Origin: Nemertoderma westbladi
Taxonomy: Eukaryota > Xenacoelomorpha > Nemertodermatida > Nemertodermatidae
NCBI GenBank assembly: GCA_032718475.1
Contig: JAUCBJ010003761.1
Coordinates: 1 to 47,647 of the forward strand
DNA: 47,647 bases
Direction of reading: 5' to 3'
In this document: positions 10,560 through 21,205 of the stretch, in pieces
How the letters are laid out: the number at the start of each line of letters is the position of its first letter
Position numbering within the stretch: position 1 is the first letter of the stretch
Position numbers and translations under genes: made by a program
Notes under the pieces: model-generated
Seen by the model: the letters and a program-made list of their open reading frames with translations, nothing else
Told to the model about the DNA's origin: nothing
Database searches by the model: none

Positions 10560-11692
10560 TTAGTTCTAAATAATGTTAGGTTACCCTTATTCTTTAGAAC
10601 TGATACCAAATGATTCGTTCTCATTTCTTGTGAGACTATCTTTCTTTTATGCATGTTCATGAGGATCGGATGAATAAGTTCCAAACAAAACTTTTTAAGA
10701 TCCCAGCGGGTACCCCATCTACTCTATAAAATGAAGGCTCTTTGCATCAGTCCTGACTTGTCACCAATGTATATCTGGGAGTAAAGACATATGAAGTATC
10801 ACTAAGATAGCATGCCATATCCTCTCATTGTTTAGGAGCTTCTCAAATCTGGTCACCCAGCCATTTTCCAGCGATCAAATGGAGATGCAGCCTCAACTTT
10901 GGTGGTAGGTTGGCTTTTCCTGAGACTGCAAATTGATGATAAACAAGCATGGACTGGATACATGCAGGCCTTGATTGGTTTTTTGGTTTCTGGTGGCAAG
11001 GACCATGGCCACTGGGCTGTTGCAACAGAGAGGACCAATCATGCCACCACAAGACAGATTTCTTATTCTGCTAGCGCATTGACTAAATCTTAACTTTACC
11101 AAAATAATTATAATCACTGGTGAAAGTGCAATGTACAAAAGCAGGGAAGTCTAATCTCGGGCAGGTCCTGCACTTCTTAAGAAACAGAAAATAGTCGAAA
11201 TCGGCCTTATGACCACTTGAGTCCAATGTAAGTCGGCATTTTCCTGTTTGCTTCGTGACCTAGGCCTCAGCCTAAAACATTCCATTTCCAAGCCTGAAAT
11301 TATCATAGAGTTATCTGTAAACCAACCAACAGCACTGTTGGGGATATATGCACATTGGCTAAAGTCACCCAAGAAAGTTAAGAATGCATGGCCAGTAGAG
11401 TTATCTGTAAACCAACCAACAGCACTGTTGGGGATATATGCACATTGGCTAAAGTCACCCAAGAAAGTTAAGAATGCATGGCCAGTAGTTGGCACTATCA
11501 CTAGATGCATGTAGATTCAGGTAGAAATTTTCGACCTCATCTTCAAGTTCAAGAATAGTTAGTGAATGGCATACAATCAGAACCACCTTAGGGAACTTCT
11601 CAGCCAGTCTTCGAGAACATGAGCAATGGAAACAAAAGATCGGTATATGATTTTGTTCAATGCTGCATGTGCAGTGCGATTCATCAATAGAC
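10560..11692 (-). mobile_element. RTE-like family A: inverted 5' half of a twin-primed insertion
   Basis: Read on the minus strand from 11692: an APE-type endonuclease with SGNSGIGLLMNRTAHAAL, then LAEKFPKVVLIVCHSLT, EDEVENFYLNLH, and LGDFSQCAYIPNSAVGWFTD, followed by a linker. From about 10920 it continues with the pre-RT segment (SLRKSQPTTKVEAAS) and ends in the RT fingers at VSQEMRTNHLVSVL and NLTLF near 10570. Many frameshifts and stops are present. This is the only family A copy here retaining endonuclease sequence. It stops almost exactly where the plus-strand half at 11695 begins in element coordinates. Confidence 0.75.
11311..11490. repeat. 90-bp tandem duplication inside the endonuclease relic
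   Basis: Bases 11311-11400 and 11401-11490 are identical over nearly their full length, with the last two bases differing. The period of 90 is a multiple of three, so the endonuclease motif region (GDFSQCAYIPNSAVGWFTDN on the minus strand) is duplicated in frame. The identity between copies suggests a recent event in an old element. Confidence 0.95.
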
Positions 11693-11694
11693 CA

Positions 11695-13466
11695 ATTCCA
11701 CTATTGCCACTATTGCAAAGCTATACAATATAATTATATTAAATCGCATCAGGGATCCTGTTGAGAGACTGCTACGTGGAAATTAGAATGGGTTCCATAA
11801 AGGTCGTGGGACCATGGAGTCCATTTTGGCTCTTAGAAGGATAATTTAATTGAAGAGTTATCAAAAAAGAAGGACAGGCATCTGGCTGTTATCTTTGTTT
11901 ACATCTTCAAGGCCTTTGATTCAGTTTCTCGCTCACATATGTTCAGCATACTTTCATTATTATGGATTCCTGATGAAATTATTGCAGCAATCAGATCAGT
12001 ATACAATGGTTTGACAACATTTGTGTCTAGTGTTGATGGTGAATCAGAACCATTTGGGATATTATGGGGATTATTGCGCGTCCTCCAAGGAGACACACTT
12101 GCACCGTTCTTGTTCATAATTCTGGTTGACTATGTTCTACACATGTCCTTACTAATACCAGGTCGAGCGAACTCGGACTGTGGAAATGAGATCCTTTCAG
12201 GCTTACTGATTCTCCATAGTTGTCGCAATTTTGTTTCTCCCAAGTTCAGTATCCCTTTCAAGTTGATCTATATATGTTATGGCTGGTCATCCACGTCTAC
12301 GCATTCCATGAGTTGGTTGCCAGAAAAGTAAATCTGGTATGACCTCGTCTTTACTTCACCAGCAGTGTCCACTGAATCATAATATGCGTTCATGGAGGCT
12401 GGTTGATACAGGTGGTATTGTACCATAAAGCTCAGCGTTTGTCAAGTGTTGTCTCCAGCTGATGTTTAGGGCTGCTAACTTATATGTCCTTTTTGCTACT
12501 CTCTATCCATGATCCAATGTACTGCAAGTCGTCGACCTTCCTTAGTTGATTAATATCAATGGTTGTCAAGTTTCTATCAACATTAAAAGTCATGAATGCG
12601 GTCATGGTAGCATTTATATGCAATCCAACCTCCTTAACATCCATCTCCACTTTATTTAGTAGAAGCTGTGCATCTGATACGCATGTCCTTAGATAATCAT
12701 AATGATGATGGGGCGATAGTAACTCCACCTACCAAGTACCTAACTGATCTAGACTTGGCTGATGACAGTTTTGATAATTAATTTTGAAAGTTCTCAGCAA
12801 GTCTCTGACCGGATGAGAATACGCTCAAATTATGGTATGCTTGAGAGTGTGGATGACTTCTGTTACCTGGGATCATGGATCCGGAAGTCAAGTCTTCGAA
12901 TATGTAAGGGAAAGGCATGGGCAGCCTTGAATGGGCTTTCCAGGATTTGGAAGTTGCAGATAATTAATCGGAAACTTAGGTGCGATTATATAGAGCAGCA
13001 GTAGTTCCAGTACTCCTCTATGGGAGTCCATGCTGGGGTCTGGCTGCTGAGGGCACCAAATCTCTGGATGGCACATTCACAGGAATGCTACGCCGGGTTC
13101 ATTGTGTCAAGTACAATGCACACATCTCCAACCAGACACTATATAACATTGGAGGTGTCTCATTGGTTCCCCCAAGCTTGACACTAGAACAAAATCGCCT
13201 CCGCTTTGCAGGACATTGCTTTCGCCGTGAGGACCAGCCAGTGCATAATCTTGTACTTTGGCAGCCTCATGGAGTGAATAAGCATGGTGGACAGCCCATG
13301 ACTTTCTTGACACGCATCTTAAAGGACACTGGCCTTTAAGATGCGGATGATCTAGCAAATGTCATGGATGATAGGGAGTTGTGGTGGCGCAATTTTGTCG
13401 ACAAGCTGGCACAGCATTCTTAAAAAAGCAGCTGCAATGCAGCATGCCGATCCTAGTAGTAGTACT
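11695..13466 (+). mobile_element. RTE-like family A: direct 3' half of the twin-primed insertion
   Basis: It starts in the RT fingers (GCAAAGCTATACAATA, encoding AKLYN) and continues through block A (KAFDSVSRSHMF in a shifted frame) and block B (LQGDTLAPFLFIILVDY), up to codons for HMSL. There it is interrupted by a family B fragment (12152-12677). It resumes with SLDNHNDDG-type coding and LDLADD, then lacks about 110 bases after the catalytic block. It continues to the C terminus (LVPPSLTLEQNRLRFAGHC). A stop replaces a glutamate codon at 13337-13339. The 3' end is GCAGCATGCCGATCCTAGTAGTAGTA. Confidence 0.85.
12152..12677 (-). mobile_element. RTE-like family B fragment nested in family A
   Basis: The minus strand encodes family B from LLLNKVEMDVKEVGLHINA through LQYIGSWIESSKKDI. 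There is then an internal deletion of about 220 bases relative to the copies at 1-807 and 38340-38888, followed by the C-terminal part up to the 3' end (GTCCGAGTTCGCTCGACC plus a decayed TAG-type tail). It is bounded by TACACATGTCCTTA (12138-12151) and TACGCATGTCCTTA (12678-12691), a target-site duplication with one mismatch, at a point that is continuous in intact family A copies. Confidence 0.9.
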
Positions 13467-14820
13467 GTTACCACAATCATCTGCTTTGTCGAAGGCAAGT
13501 CGGCAACCACATCCTACATTGCCAATGCGAACATTATCAGTCTGCCCCTTCGGTGCACTTGAACTACTAGCTGGGAGTGTCGAGTGGAACATGAGTTTAG
13601 CATTAAACTCCATTACACTCTCTGAAATTCAAATTTTATAAATCAAATTTGATTGCCCTCGCGCTTTTTTTTCACTCATTGACATTTTATGACATAAAAC
13701 CTGTTAAATACTGAAACTAAATACACCCAGAGAGAATATTGGAATTTCGGTCAATTAAAATAGTGAGAAAACTCTTTTCATTTGAATATTTTTTAATCGA
13801 AAACATGCAATCAATATGTTACTATGTACAACGCGATTTGAAACCTGTATGACTTGATAAAACAGGTTCTATTGGTTCTATTGGTTGCTTAAAACATCAT
13901 ATCTATCATTATTCAATAAAATAATTTATCCAAACAGTTTGAATACCTTTACTATGCAGATAGGCCTACATAAAAAAGTGCATGATATATCAAGGTACTG
14001 AAAAGATTAGTATGAATAGAGGTGGCATGACCGCCAGAGCCCACCTCTGTCCGAAAATCCATTTGAATGATAGTTCGTAAAATAACACAAGATCAATTTT
14101 AATTCATTTTAATTCAATTTATAATTATTATTATAATTATTATAATTATAATTATTATTATAATTATTATAATTATAATTATTATAACAATTAATTGATT
14201 TATAGTGTATTGATAAGAGAGAGTATCTGAAAGAACTAATTGTCTCCACTTTCATTTGATCGAAACTGCCCTCGTGTATAGTGATTTACACTGATTGGCA
14301 TTTTAGGGAAAACATTTTCAACTGATTCAATGATTTATTTACATTTAAATTATTAGAAACCAATCATTTCACTATTTTCCATGAATTTAGTGACACAGTT
14401 TAACAATTTACATCGAATATACTTAGTTTGTTAAACATTTCTTAAACCTGCTTTATCATTGCCATTCTCATCAGTCACCCCAATATCCCCTATTTCAATG
14501 ATTTCTAAAAGCTCCATTATATCTGCCAACAAGTTCAAAACCTTCAAATTATTATTTCTGCGAAAAATAAAAATACAATATAATATTTTGTCAGGGGCGT
14601 ATGCTGTTTGAAATAATCATATTGCTAAAACAATAATATTAAGTTACTTTGTATTATTAACGTTGGACATTAAGTGTTTTATAATTATTGCTTAGAATTA
14701 TAGTAGGGCAGGATAGAAGTAATGGTACCGCTAGGATTCCTACTGATGTAAGCTTACTCCAAATCAATGAGTATTCGATTGTAAGCAATTATATTAAACA
14801 GTTTTATAAGTAGTACTGCA
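13467..14820. other. AT-rich intergenic DNA, no gene recognised
   Basis: No coding or RNA gene signal. An ATT/TAA-type simple repeat lies at 14119-14186. The rest is low-complexity AT-rich sequence. Confidence 0.65.
14119..14186. repeat. (TAATTAT)-type simple repeat
   Basis: Alternating ATAATT and ATTATT words form an almost pure A/T tract that is partly self-complementary and could fold as a hairpin. Confidence 0.9.
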
Positions 14821-14829
14821 CTCTAGGGT

Positions 14830-14978
14830 TATAGTTTGCTACAAGTCTTGGTTGGGCGCGAGGGTGGTTGAGTGAGGGGGTTGGTTTTGCGTGGATAGGT
14901 TGAGGATCGTGGCGGTGGCCGGTTTTGGGGGGTGCGATGGTTTTTGGATGGGCGATTGGATTTTGCGAGGGGTTGATT
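14830..14978. other. G-rich stretch in an AT-rich setting
   Basis: The plus strand has repeated G-runs (GAGGGTGGTTGAGTGAGGGG, GGTTTTGGGGGGTGCGATGG, GCGAGGGG), compatible with G-quadruplex formation. The minus-strand open frame through it is proline-rich and looks like a by-product of composition. No gene is assigned. Confidence 0.6.
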
Positions 14979-15423
14979 GTATGAAGAATTAACAATATCT
15001 TCTATTCCACGGAAACACTTCCCGAATTTGTCGAAAACTGTCACCCACCTGAAATTAACCAAATCCATCTGAATGCCCACTATGACAATCTAATTATCCG
15101 ACACAGCTGATCAGACTTCGCAGGGGATCTTATAAATATAGATAACATTAAACAACGGACAAGATGTCTAATCACCTGGGTTCACAGATACACTTAGTGG
15201 AGACATGACAGCTCGATGGTTTTTGCGTTTTGCGCTGTTACAAAAAAACCAAAAGCGCTGAGATTGACAACGCCAGCGTTTTCAGAGTACAGTCACCGCG
15301 CAATGTCTATCTCACAACCGTGCTTCACCCTGCAACTTTACAATTAAAGTATTTTGTAAGTTATCTTTGTTATCAATTCGTACTACTCTAGGTCTGTTGC
15401 CATATTTGGCTAATCTTTAGCTT

Positions 15424-15772
15424 ACTACTACTATGATCGGCATGCTGCATTGCAGCTTCATTATATATATATTAAGAATGATGTGCCGTCTTGTCGACAA
15501 AATTGCGCCACCACATCTCCCTATCACCCATGACATTTGCCAGATCATCCGCATCTTCAAGGCCAGTGTCCTTTAAGATGCGTTTCAAGAAAGTCATGGG
15601 CTGTCCAGGTCCACCATGCTTATTCGCTCCATGAGGGCGCCAAAACACAAGGTTATGCACTGACTGGTCCTCACGGGGAAAGCAATGTCCTGCAAAGCGG
15701 AGGCGGTTCTGTTCAAGTGACAAGCTAGGGAAGATTAATGGAACACCTCCAATGTTGTATAGAGTCTGATTA
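15424..15772 (-). mobile_element. RTE-like family A 3' fragment
   Basis: The minus strand encodes NQTLYNIGGVPLIFPSLSLE, RLRFAGHCFPREDQSVHNL and the family terminus FVDKTAHHS with a stop near 15472. The 3' end carries the usual GCAATGCAGCATGCCGATCA and a TAGTAGTAG tail (minus sense). It has a 6-base insertion giving an extra Pro-Gly in HGGPGQPM. It is 5'-truncated in AT-rich sequence. Confidence 0.9.
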
Positions 15773-15809
15773 GCATTTATATATTTTTTAAACATTATTA
15801 CCAATTATT

Positions 15810-16026
15810 TTATGATAATTTTCAATACTTGTAAAAAAGCATAGAAATCAAGTTTTCTTCGACCGTTAGAGCTAACATTTAAGGTTGCAAGGCATAGATG
15901 CCCCCTGGTTAGACCCTTCAAACCATTCGTGACGAATCGAAAACTGTCTTGGCCCACATGCAGGGATCGAACCCACGACCTCCAGATAGAATGGAAATCC
16001 ATGCAACCACTACACCAAGGTGGAAC
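15810..16026 (-). mobile_element. tRNA-derived SINE
   Basis: The head (15951-16026) is tRNA-like, with A box TGGTGTAGTGGTTGCATGG and a perfect B box GGGTTCGATCCC on the minus strand. An unrelated body follows (CAGTTTTCGATTCGTCACGA, GGCATCTATGCCTTGCAACC) and fades into A/T-rich sequence near 15810. SINEs are copied by LINE reverse transcriptases, several of which are present nearby. The body family is not recognised. The element lies just upstream (minus sense) of a truncated family A copy. Confidence 0.75.
15951..16026 (-). tRNA. tRNA-like SINE head, pseudo-tRNA with CTA in the anticodon position
   Basis: Exactly 76 bases can be drawn close to a cloverleaf. The acceptor strands GTTCCAC and GTGGGCC pair at six of seven positions (one wobble). 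An anticodon stem TTCCA/TGGAG encloses loop TTCTATC, and a T arm GTGGG-TTCGATC-CCTGC follows. Two extra bases follow the T arm and the D arm is enlarged, so it is almost certainly a SINE head and not a working tRNA. Confidence 0.4.
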
Positions 16027-16040
16027 CTAACTAACCTATG

Positions 16041-16064
16041 TATATATATATATATATATATATA
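16041..16064. repeat. (TA)n microsatellite
   Basis: Twelve TA dinucleotides immediately upstream of the SINE head. Confidence 0.95.
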
Positions 16065-16208
16065 ATTCTTTAATAAGCCTCTAACACAAAATTATTGAAC
16101 TAGCCAATATTATTAAGGTTGGAACTGAAATTAAATGTTAATCAATAAAATTATGAGTTTTGGTATGTTTTTAACAAACGGAAACTAAGCATATCAGCAG
16201 GTATACTC

Positions 16209-16366
16209 ATCGAGTAGCCTGGAAACTGATGAGGCTAATAAGTAGGTTCATATCTTGAAGAACCTGTTTAAGAATAACGGTCTGCTCGAAGCGATTGGGA
16301 CATTCAAAAATGAAATGAGTTTCAGTTTCTGGAAGACCACAGAGACAATTTTCAGTGTCAATATCA
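16209..16366 (-). mobile_element. LINE C-terminal zinc-finger fragment (third LINE kind)
   Basis: An open minus-strand stretch encodes DTENCLCGLPETETHFIFEC followed by PNRFEQT and ends with a stop. The CxCGxxETxxHFxFECP pattern is the cysteine-histidine finger found after the RT of many non-LTR retrotransposons. Nothing of the RT itself remains. Confidence 0.7.
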
Positions 16367-16833
16367 TTATAAACTATATATAAACTATTATAAACTATAT
16401 ACTACAGTATAATTTAAATAGAACATTAGTGCAAAAAATATAAACTATAATTAATTAAATTACAGAATGCATGAATACGGGTTGAGTTAGGCCATCGTAA
16501 TAAGTTGTATTACCGGGCCTTGGTTAAAGCGGAAAATTTACAGAATATATTAAGTGACTGAGTGGTTTATATTTATTGAAAAATATTATATATTTTATTT
16601 ATTTGTATGGAATTAATTTCGCACTTTCAAATTGCCAGGGCGACAAATTTTCAAACTTTATATCGCAGTGCGACATTATTTCTCAGTAGGTACCTACGCC
16701 ATTAGATTCGCCCTTGTTCATAATTAGCACCTTAAAGCTTTTACGGCCCTCGTTTTGTTATTTCCCTCACTGTCACTGAGGAAATAAAATCACTCGTTAA
16801 CGCTATAAAGTGCTGGGGTATTTTATGAACAAT

Positions 16834-17217
16834 GACGTATATAGTTAATATATATCCGACGTATATAGTTAATATATATCCGACGTATATAGTTAATATA
16901 TATCCGACGTATATAGTTAATATATATCCGACGTATATAGTTAATATATATCCGACGTATATAGTTAATATATATCCGACGTATATAGTTAATATATATC
17001 CGACGTATATAGTTAATATATATCCGACGTATATAGTTAATATATATCCGACGTATATAGTTAATATATATCCGACGTATATAGTTAATATATATCCGAC
17101 GTAAATAGTTAATATATATCCGACGTATATAGTTAATATATATCCGACGTATATAGTTAATATATATCCGACGTATATAGTTAATATATATCCGACGTAT
17201 ATAGTTAATATATATCC
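16834..17217. repeat. 24-bp satellite, 16 units
   Basis: Sixteen near-identical units beginning GACGTATATAGTTAATATAT and ending ATCC. The only variant noticed is GTAAATAG near 17100. Because 24 is a multiple of three, both strands stay open through it, giving the periodic peptides TYIVNIYP (plus) and GYILTIYV (minus). These are by-products and are not treated as genes. Confidence 0.97.
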
Positions 17218-17397
17218 TAAAGTCGTGTTCAAAGTTCATATATTGGTTGACCTTTAACTCTAGTGGATCGAGCTGAGAGTAGATCAGATTTTTATTTTGA
17301 AAACAATTATTGATAATTTTATAGCTAAACGTGCTAAGCTTTATTGTGCATTTATTGACCTAAGAAAAGCGTTTGATTGTGTAGATAGAAGTGCTTT

Positions 17398-18018
17398 ATG
17401 GGTAAAATTAACGAGACTTGGTTTTTTAATGTAATAAAAAGTATGTACAGTGCAGTTAAATCACGAGTACGTGTAGATGGGGAACTTTCTGGTGAGTTTA
17501 TATGTTGGTTGGGCGTGAGGCAGGGCGAATGTCTTAGTCCATTGTTATTTAATCTATTTTTAAATGATTTAGAATCTGAATTGGCTGCAAATGGTATTCA
17601 AGGTATCTCAATTGGCACATTTAAACTTTTAATGTTGTTGTATGCCGATGACATTGTGCTGATGGCAAACTCAGTTAATGATTTACAACATGCATTTGAT
17701 ATATTGGGTAGTTATGGTGACTATTGGTCTCTTACGGTTAACCTTGACAAATCTAACGTTGTTGTATTTAGGAAAGGGGGACAAGTGGCCTCCCATGAAA
17801 AATGGAAATATAAGGGTCATAATGTTAAAGTGGTGTGTGAATATATGTATCTGGGAGTATTATTTACTTGTGGGGGCAGCTTTGCCTGCGCTCAGAAAAA
17901 TCTGGCTAACAAAGGGGAAAAAGCTAATTTTTCGTTAACAAAGTATTTGGCTAATTTTCCCACCACGGATTTCATTACGGCTTGTGATTTATTTAATGCA
18001 TTTTTAAGCCAATTTTGA
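17398..18018 (+). pseudogene. LINE reverse transcriptase palm and thumb
   Basis: A 206-codon open frame with FICWLGVRQGECLSPLLFNL, LLMLLYADDIVLMANS, and the downstream NLDKSNVVVFRKGG and YMYLGVLFTCGG. The catalytic YADD is intact. The first 10 or so codons are out of frame relative to the upstream block A, so the ATG at 17398 is not the natural start. Confidence 0.85.
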
Positions 18019-18247
18019 CATATGGTTGCGAAGTTTGGGGTTTTTGTTCATCAGTTGATACAGAACGTGTCTTATTAAAATTCTTAAAGAACCGCCTTGG
18101 AGTGAAGGTAACAACCCCAAACTTCATGGTTTACGGTGAATATCTGGCATTTTTCCGCTAGAAATTGAAAGATACTGTAGGATTATAAAGTATTGGTTAA
18201 AGTTACTAAGGTGTAATGACACTAGATTAGTTAAACAGGCCTATATT

Positions 18248-18862
18248 TTGCAATTGAATGAACTAAATACTGGTAGAACAGGGGATGGTGGAAATTGGGC
18301 TATCTCGGTGCGTAATTTACTAAATAATCTGGGATTTACTTGGGCGTGGGAAAGACCCGGGGACATATTAAATGAGAGGAAATTCATTCTAAATGTTCGT
18401 GAACGACTATGTGTACAGTTCGTACAGGGTTGGTGGGGTGCCATCGAGCGGTCGCCGAAGGGTATGCTCTATAGCAAGAGGGATTTCAGTTTGGAGAATA
18501 ACCTATCTATGTTGAGAGGTCACGCAGGTCTTAGTAGGTTGATTTCCAGGTTCAGGTGTTCGTCACATGCACTTCTGATCGAGAGCGGCCGGTGGTATAA
18601 AATACCCAGAGAATCGATAATCTGCCCGGTTTGTAATAAATATGATATAGAGGATGAATATCATTTTTTGTTGGTGTGTGATGGTTATCGAGATCTGCGC
18701 ATGAAGCACTTCTCTGGGAGCTACAATGTGAATCCTACTATATTGAAATACCATGAGCTAATGGGGGCAACTACCAGGGAAAAACTACTAAAGTTAGGTC
18801 GTTACCTTAACGAGGCTTTTCGCGTTAGGGAGAACATTATGCAATGTCGTTCCATATTATAA
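18248..18862 (+). pseudogene. LINE ORF2 C-terminal region with zinc finger
   Basis: A 204-codon open frame in the same element. It includes GHAGLSRLISRFRCSSHALL and the finger ICPVCNKYDIEDEYHFLLVC, then ends YLNEAFRVRENIMQCRSIL with a stop. The length and finger position fit the tail of LINE ORF2. Confidence 0.82.
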
Positions 18863-19989
18863 TATTCATATCAATTATTTTTGTGGGAATTATACAGTAT
18901 GTGCTTTCGTCAGTTTATTTTTCAAACCTAACATTTATTTTTTATATTAGTAGATTTTCTTTGTGCTTATTATCTCCTTATAGTTTTATTTGTGCAATTA
19001 ATTGTGCGGTCACTAATAGCCTTAATTGGTTGATGTGCCTATTATACAATCAATCTTTATCTTGACAGCATGGATATGAGCGACACATGGCTATAATTTA
19101 ATTGTCCTTGTCTTAGCAAATAAACAATCAACCGAAGCAGAAAGCAACCCATTTCAATAGCTGCTATCCGAGTCTGCCGCTCGTTTCCTACTGCCTACTG
19201 TATTGCTCACTGTTCATTAATATTATTTATTAATAGTATTTCATTAATAAAGGAAGTGAGACCAGTTGAGTTGAATTTATTATTAAAAATTGAACTTCCT
19301 TCAAGGAAGAAACAATTCATAAATAAATTAATAATATATTCATTAAATAATTATAATTTAATATCAATTTAAAATTTCCAAGCTCATTAGTTATGTATTT
19401 ATTTACCAATATCCAGTAATATGACGTGTCCATTAGCGTAGACAATGACTGTACAATAATTTTATTGGTTGCTGAAAATAATGGCTTTTGAAACGCACAG
19501 ACATATACAAACATACATTGCAAAATAGGGCAAAGTATGTATATAAAAATATTAACCTTCTATTTATGAATAATAAAAATGAAACAATGTAAATTATAGT
19601 ATCCTCCGACCACTAGGAAACCCTCCAAGCAACATTAAAATAACTTTTCTAGAGTAGTTATAATATTTCTGCCCAACCCGGATATGAACTCCACTTTTCG
19701 CCCGGGTATATTTCATTTCATTTCATTTCAACGTTTACGCCAGTCATGCCAGCATTTATATTCTTTAAAATTAATTAAAATAAAACAAAGAACAATAAGC
19801 ACATCACAATCACCATTACAAAGATATATACTGTATATATGTATAATTTCACAGATATATAATTAAAAATCCAATGAACAATATATAGTCAGAACCGTGA
19901 TATCAGTCTATGTCCTTATTCCTTGTTCGGGTCATGTTTTAATAATTTTGAATAAGACATAACTTAGTCTACTCAATGCAAAAGTATTC
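18863..19989. other. LINE 3' region followed by AT-rich intergenic DNA
   Basis: The first 270 bases may be the 3' untranslated end of the preceding LINE, ending near AGCAAATAAACAATC (about 19117). The rest is AT-rich with no recognised gene. A run of TTTCA pentamers lies at about 19710-19731. Confidence 0.5.
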
Positions 19990-20810
19990 CCTTATGCGCC
20001 TTAGTTTTCTATTGAAGGTTATATGTCGAGAGTGGAAGAAGTTTTCAATGAAGTTCCCTTGAACTTGCCGGAAGGACATTTTTTGCCACTTCAGATGATA
20101 TCAACCATATCTAATGTTGCCCAAGAGTAGAAAAGTTCAAGTTGCATGATTTCATGTCCCCAGAACATGTGGTCGAAATTTCACGTTGATCCATTTAGCG
20201 GATCTTGAGAAAAGTGCACTTACCTTTAAAAGGGATTCGTGTGGAGCGGTGACCGCGCACATCTGCCCTTAAACGCAACTCCTTTCTGTGTCCTTGTTTC
20301 CTCATCCTCTGCACCCTTTCACTATATGAGATGTCCTTCAATTTGTCTGACTTTGTCCATTGCTTCCTTTGAGTATTCCCTTTCCTACTGCGCCTCATTA
20401 CTGGAATACAATTTGATGCTGCATGCTTCAAAATATTCTCAATCTGTTTTGTATAATTTTCAAGTTGCTTTATGGACCAATTTACACTGTTCACTTCATA
20501 TGTTTTGTTAAGCACCAAATCTCTGTTACCTCATTTTGGTATTTTGCCACTTTTTCCTTAGATGCGCTTCCCCAGTTGAATCTTTTTAACCTAATAGTAA
20601 TTCATTTAATTTTCAAATTGCTCTTGGCAGTGCTGACCCCCAGGACAGCCAAGACTGGTACATGATCTGAAAAGTTAATGGCTGAGTGAAATTTTAATGT
20701 AGCCCCTCTTGTTACCTTCGCCGATTCACTAACTGGCAACACTATGTGGTCTATGTATGACATCCCTACGTCTCCCCTATAAAATGAATAGCATGGTCCT
20801 TTGAAAACAG
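19990..20810 (-). mobile_element. LINE endonuclease and EN-RT linker fragment
   Basis: From 20810 the minus strand encodes the end of an APE-type endonuclease (DVGMSYIDHIVLPVSESAK, then FSDHVPVLAVLG, where SDHVP carries the family's catalytic Asp-His). After a frameshift comes the linker RLKRFNWGSASKEKVAKYQN. The 107-codon frame 20195-20518 continues with a basic, tryptophan-containing linker (SVNWSIKQLENYTKQIENIL). No RT blocks are clear below 20195. It is not obviously part of families A or B. Confidence 0.65.
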
Positions 20811-20852
20811 TATGTGTGTCAACTGCAGTTAAACTATAAGTTACAATTATCT

Positions 20853-20932
20853 AAAGGCAGCACACTGCCGCCTTTATAAACTTTGTCCTGAATGCAGGAG
20901 AACGTTAAAGGCAGAAGTGTGCCGCCTTTTTT
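20853..20932. repeat. Pair of near-palindromic motifs
   Basis: AAAGGCAGCACACTGCCGCC plus TTT (from 20853) and AAAGGCAGAAGTGTGCCGCC plus a T run (from 20907) are each largely self-complementary, and each resembles the reverse complement of the other. They could fold as a stem of about 80 bases. No function is assigned. Confidence 0.6.
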
Positions 20933-21205
20933 GAGTATTGGTACGCTAACGGTTAAACCGAATATCAGATTTGCGGAGGAACATGAATCATAATAACTAC
21001 ATATACATACGTACATAAAAACACACACCCATATACACCCCTACTCCTAAATTACATTAATTCGATATAAATATTGACATTCGGGCAACATACCATACAT
21101 AATTTTGCAAGGACTCATTGTTATTTTCCCTAACAGATAAATTATTATTAATTTCCATAATTATTAATCAATATTAATAAAATAAAAGTGTTTCAAACAT
21201 CTAGC

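Larger units (their letters stand above)
17290..18862 (+). mobile_element. Non-LTR retrotransposon ORF2, decayed (fourth LINE kind)
   Basis: It starts with RT block A (KLYCAFIDLRKAFDCVDRSA) in one frame. It then passes to 17398-18018, holding block B (VRQGECLSPLLFNLFLNDLE) and catalytic YADDIVLMAN, then a shifted segment, then 18248-18862, holding a C-terminal finger CPVCNKYDIEDEYHFLLVCD. The finger and RT style recall Jockey/CR1-superfamily elements of invertebrates, and the clade is not settled. At least two frameshifts (near 17425 and 18000-18240) kill it. The endonuclease is missing and the 5' side begins at the 24-bp satellite. Confidence 0.85.

Noticed and set aside
14829-15080. Proline-rich 83-codon frame on the minus strand
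   Set aside because: It is produced by a G-rich low-complexity stretch; no start context or homology recognised.
16741-17239. Repeat proteins of 138-163 codons on the minus strand and 90 on the plus
   Set aside because: They arise because the 24-bp satellite period is a multiple of three; no start context, domain or non-repeat coding.
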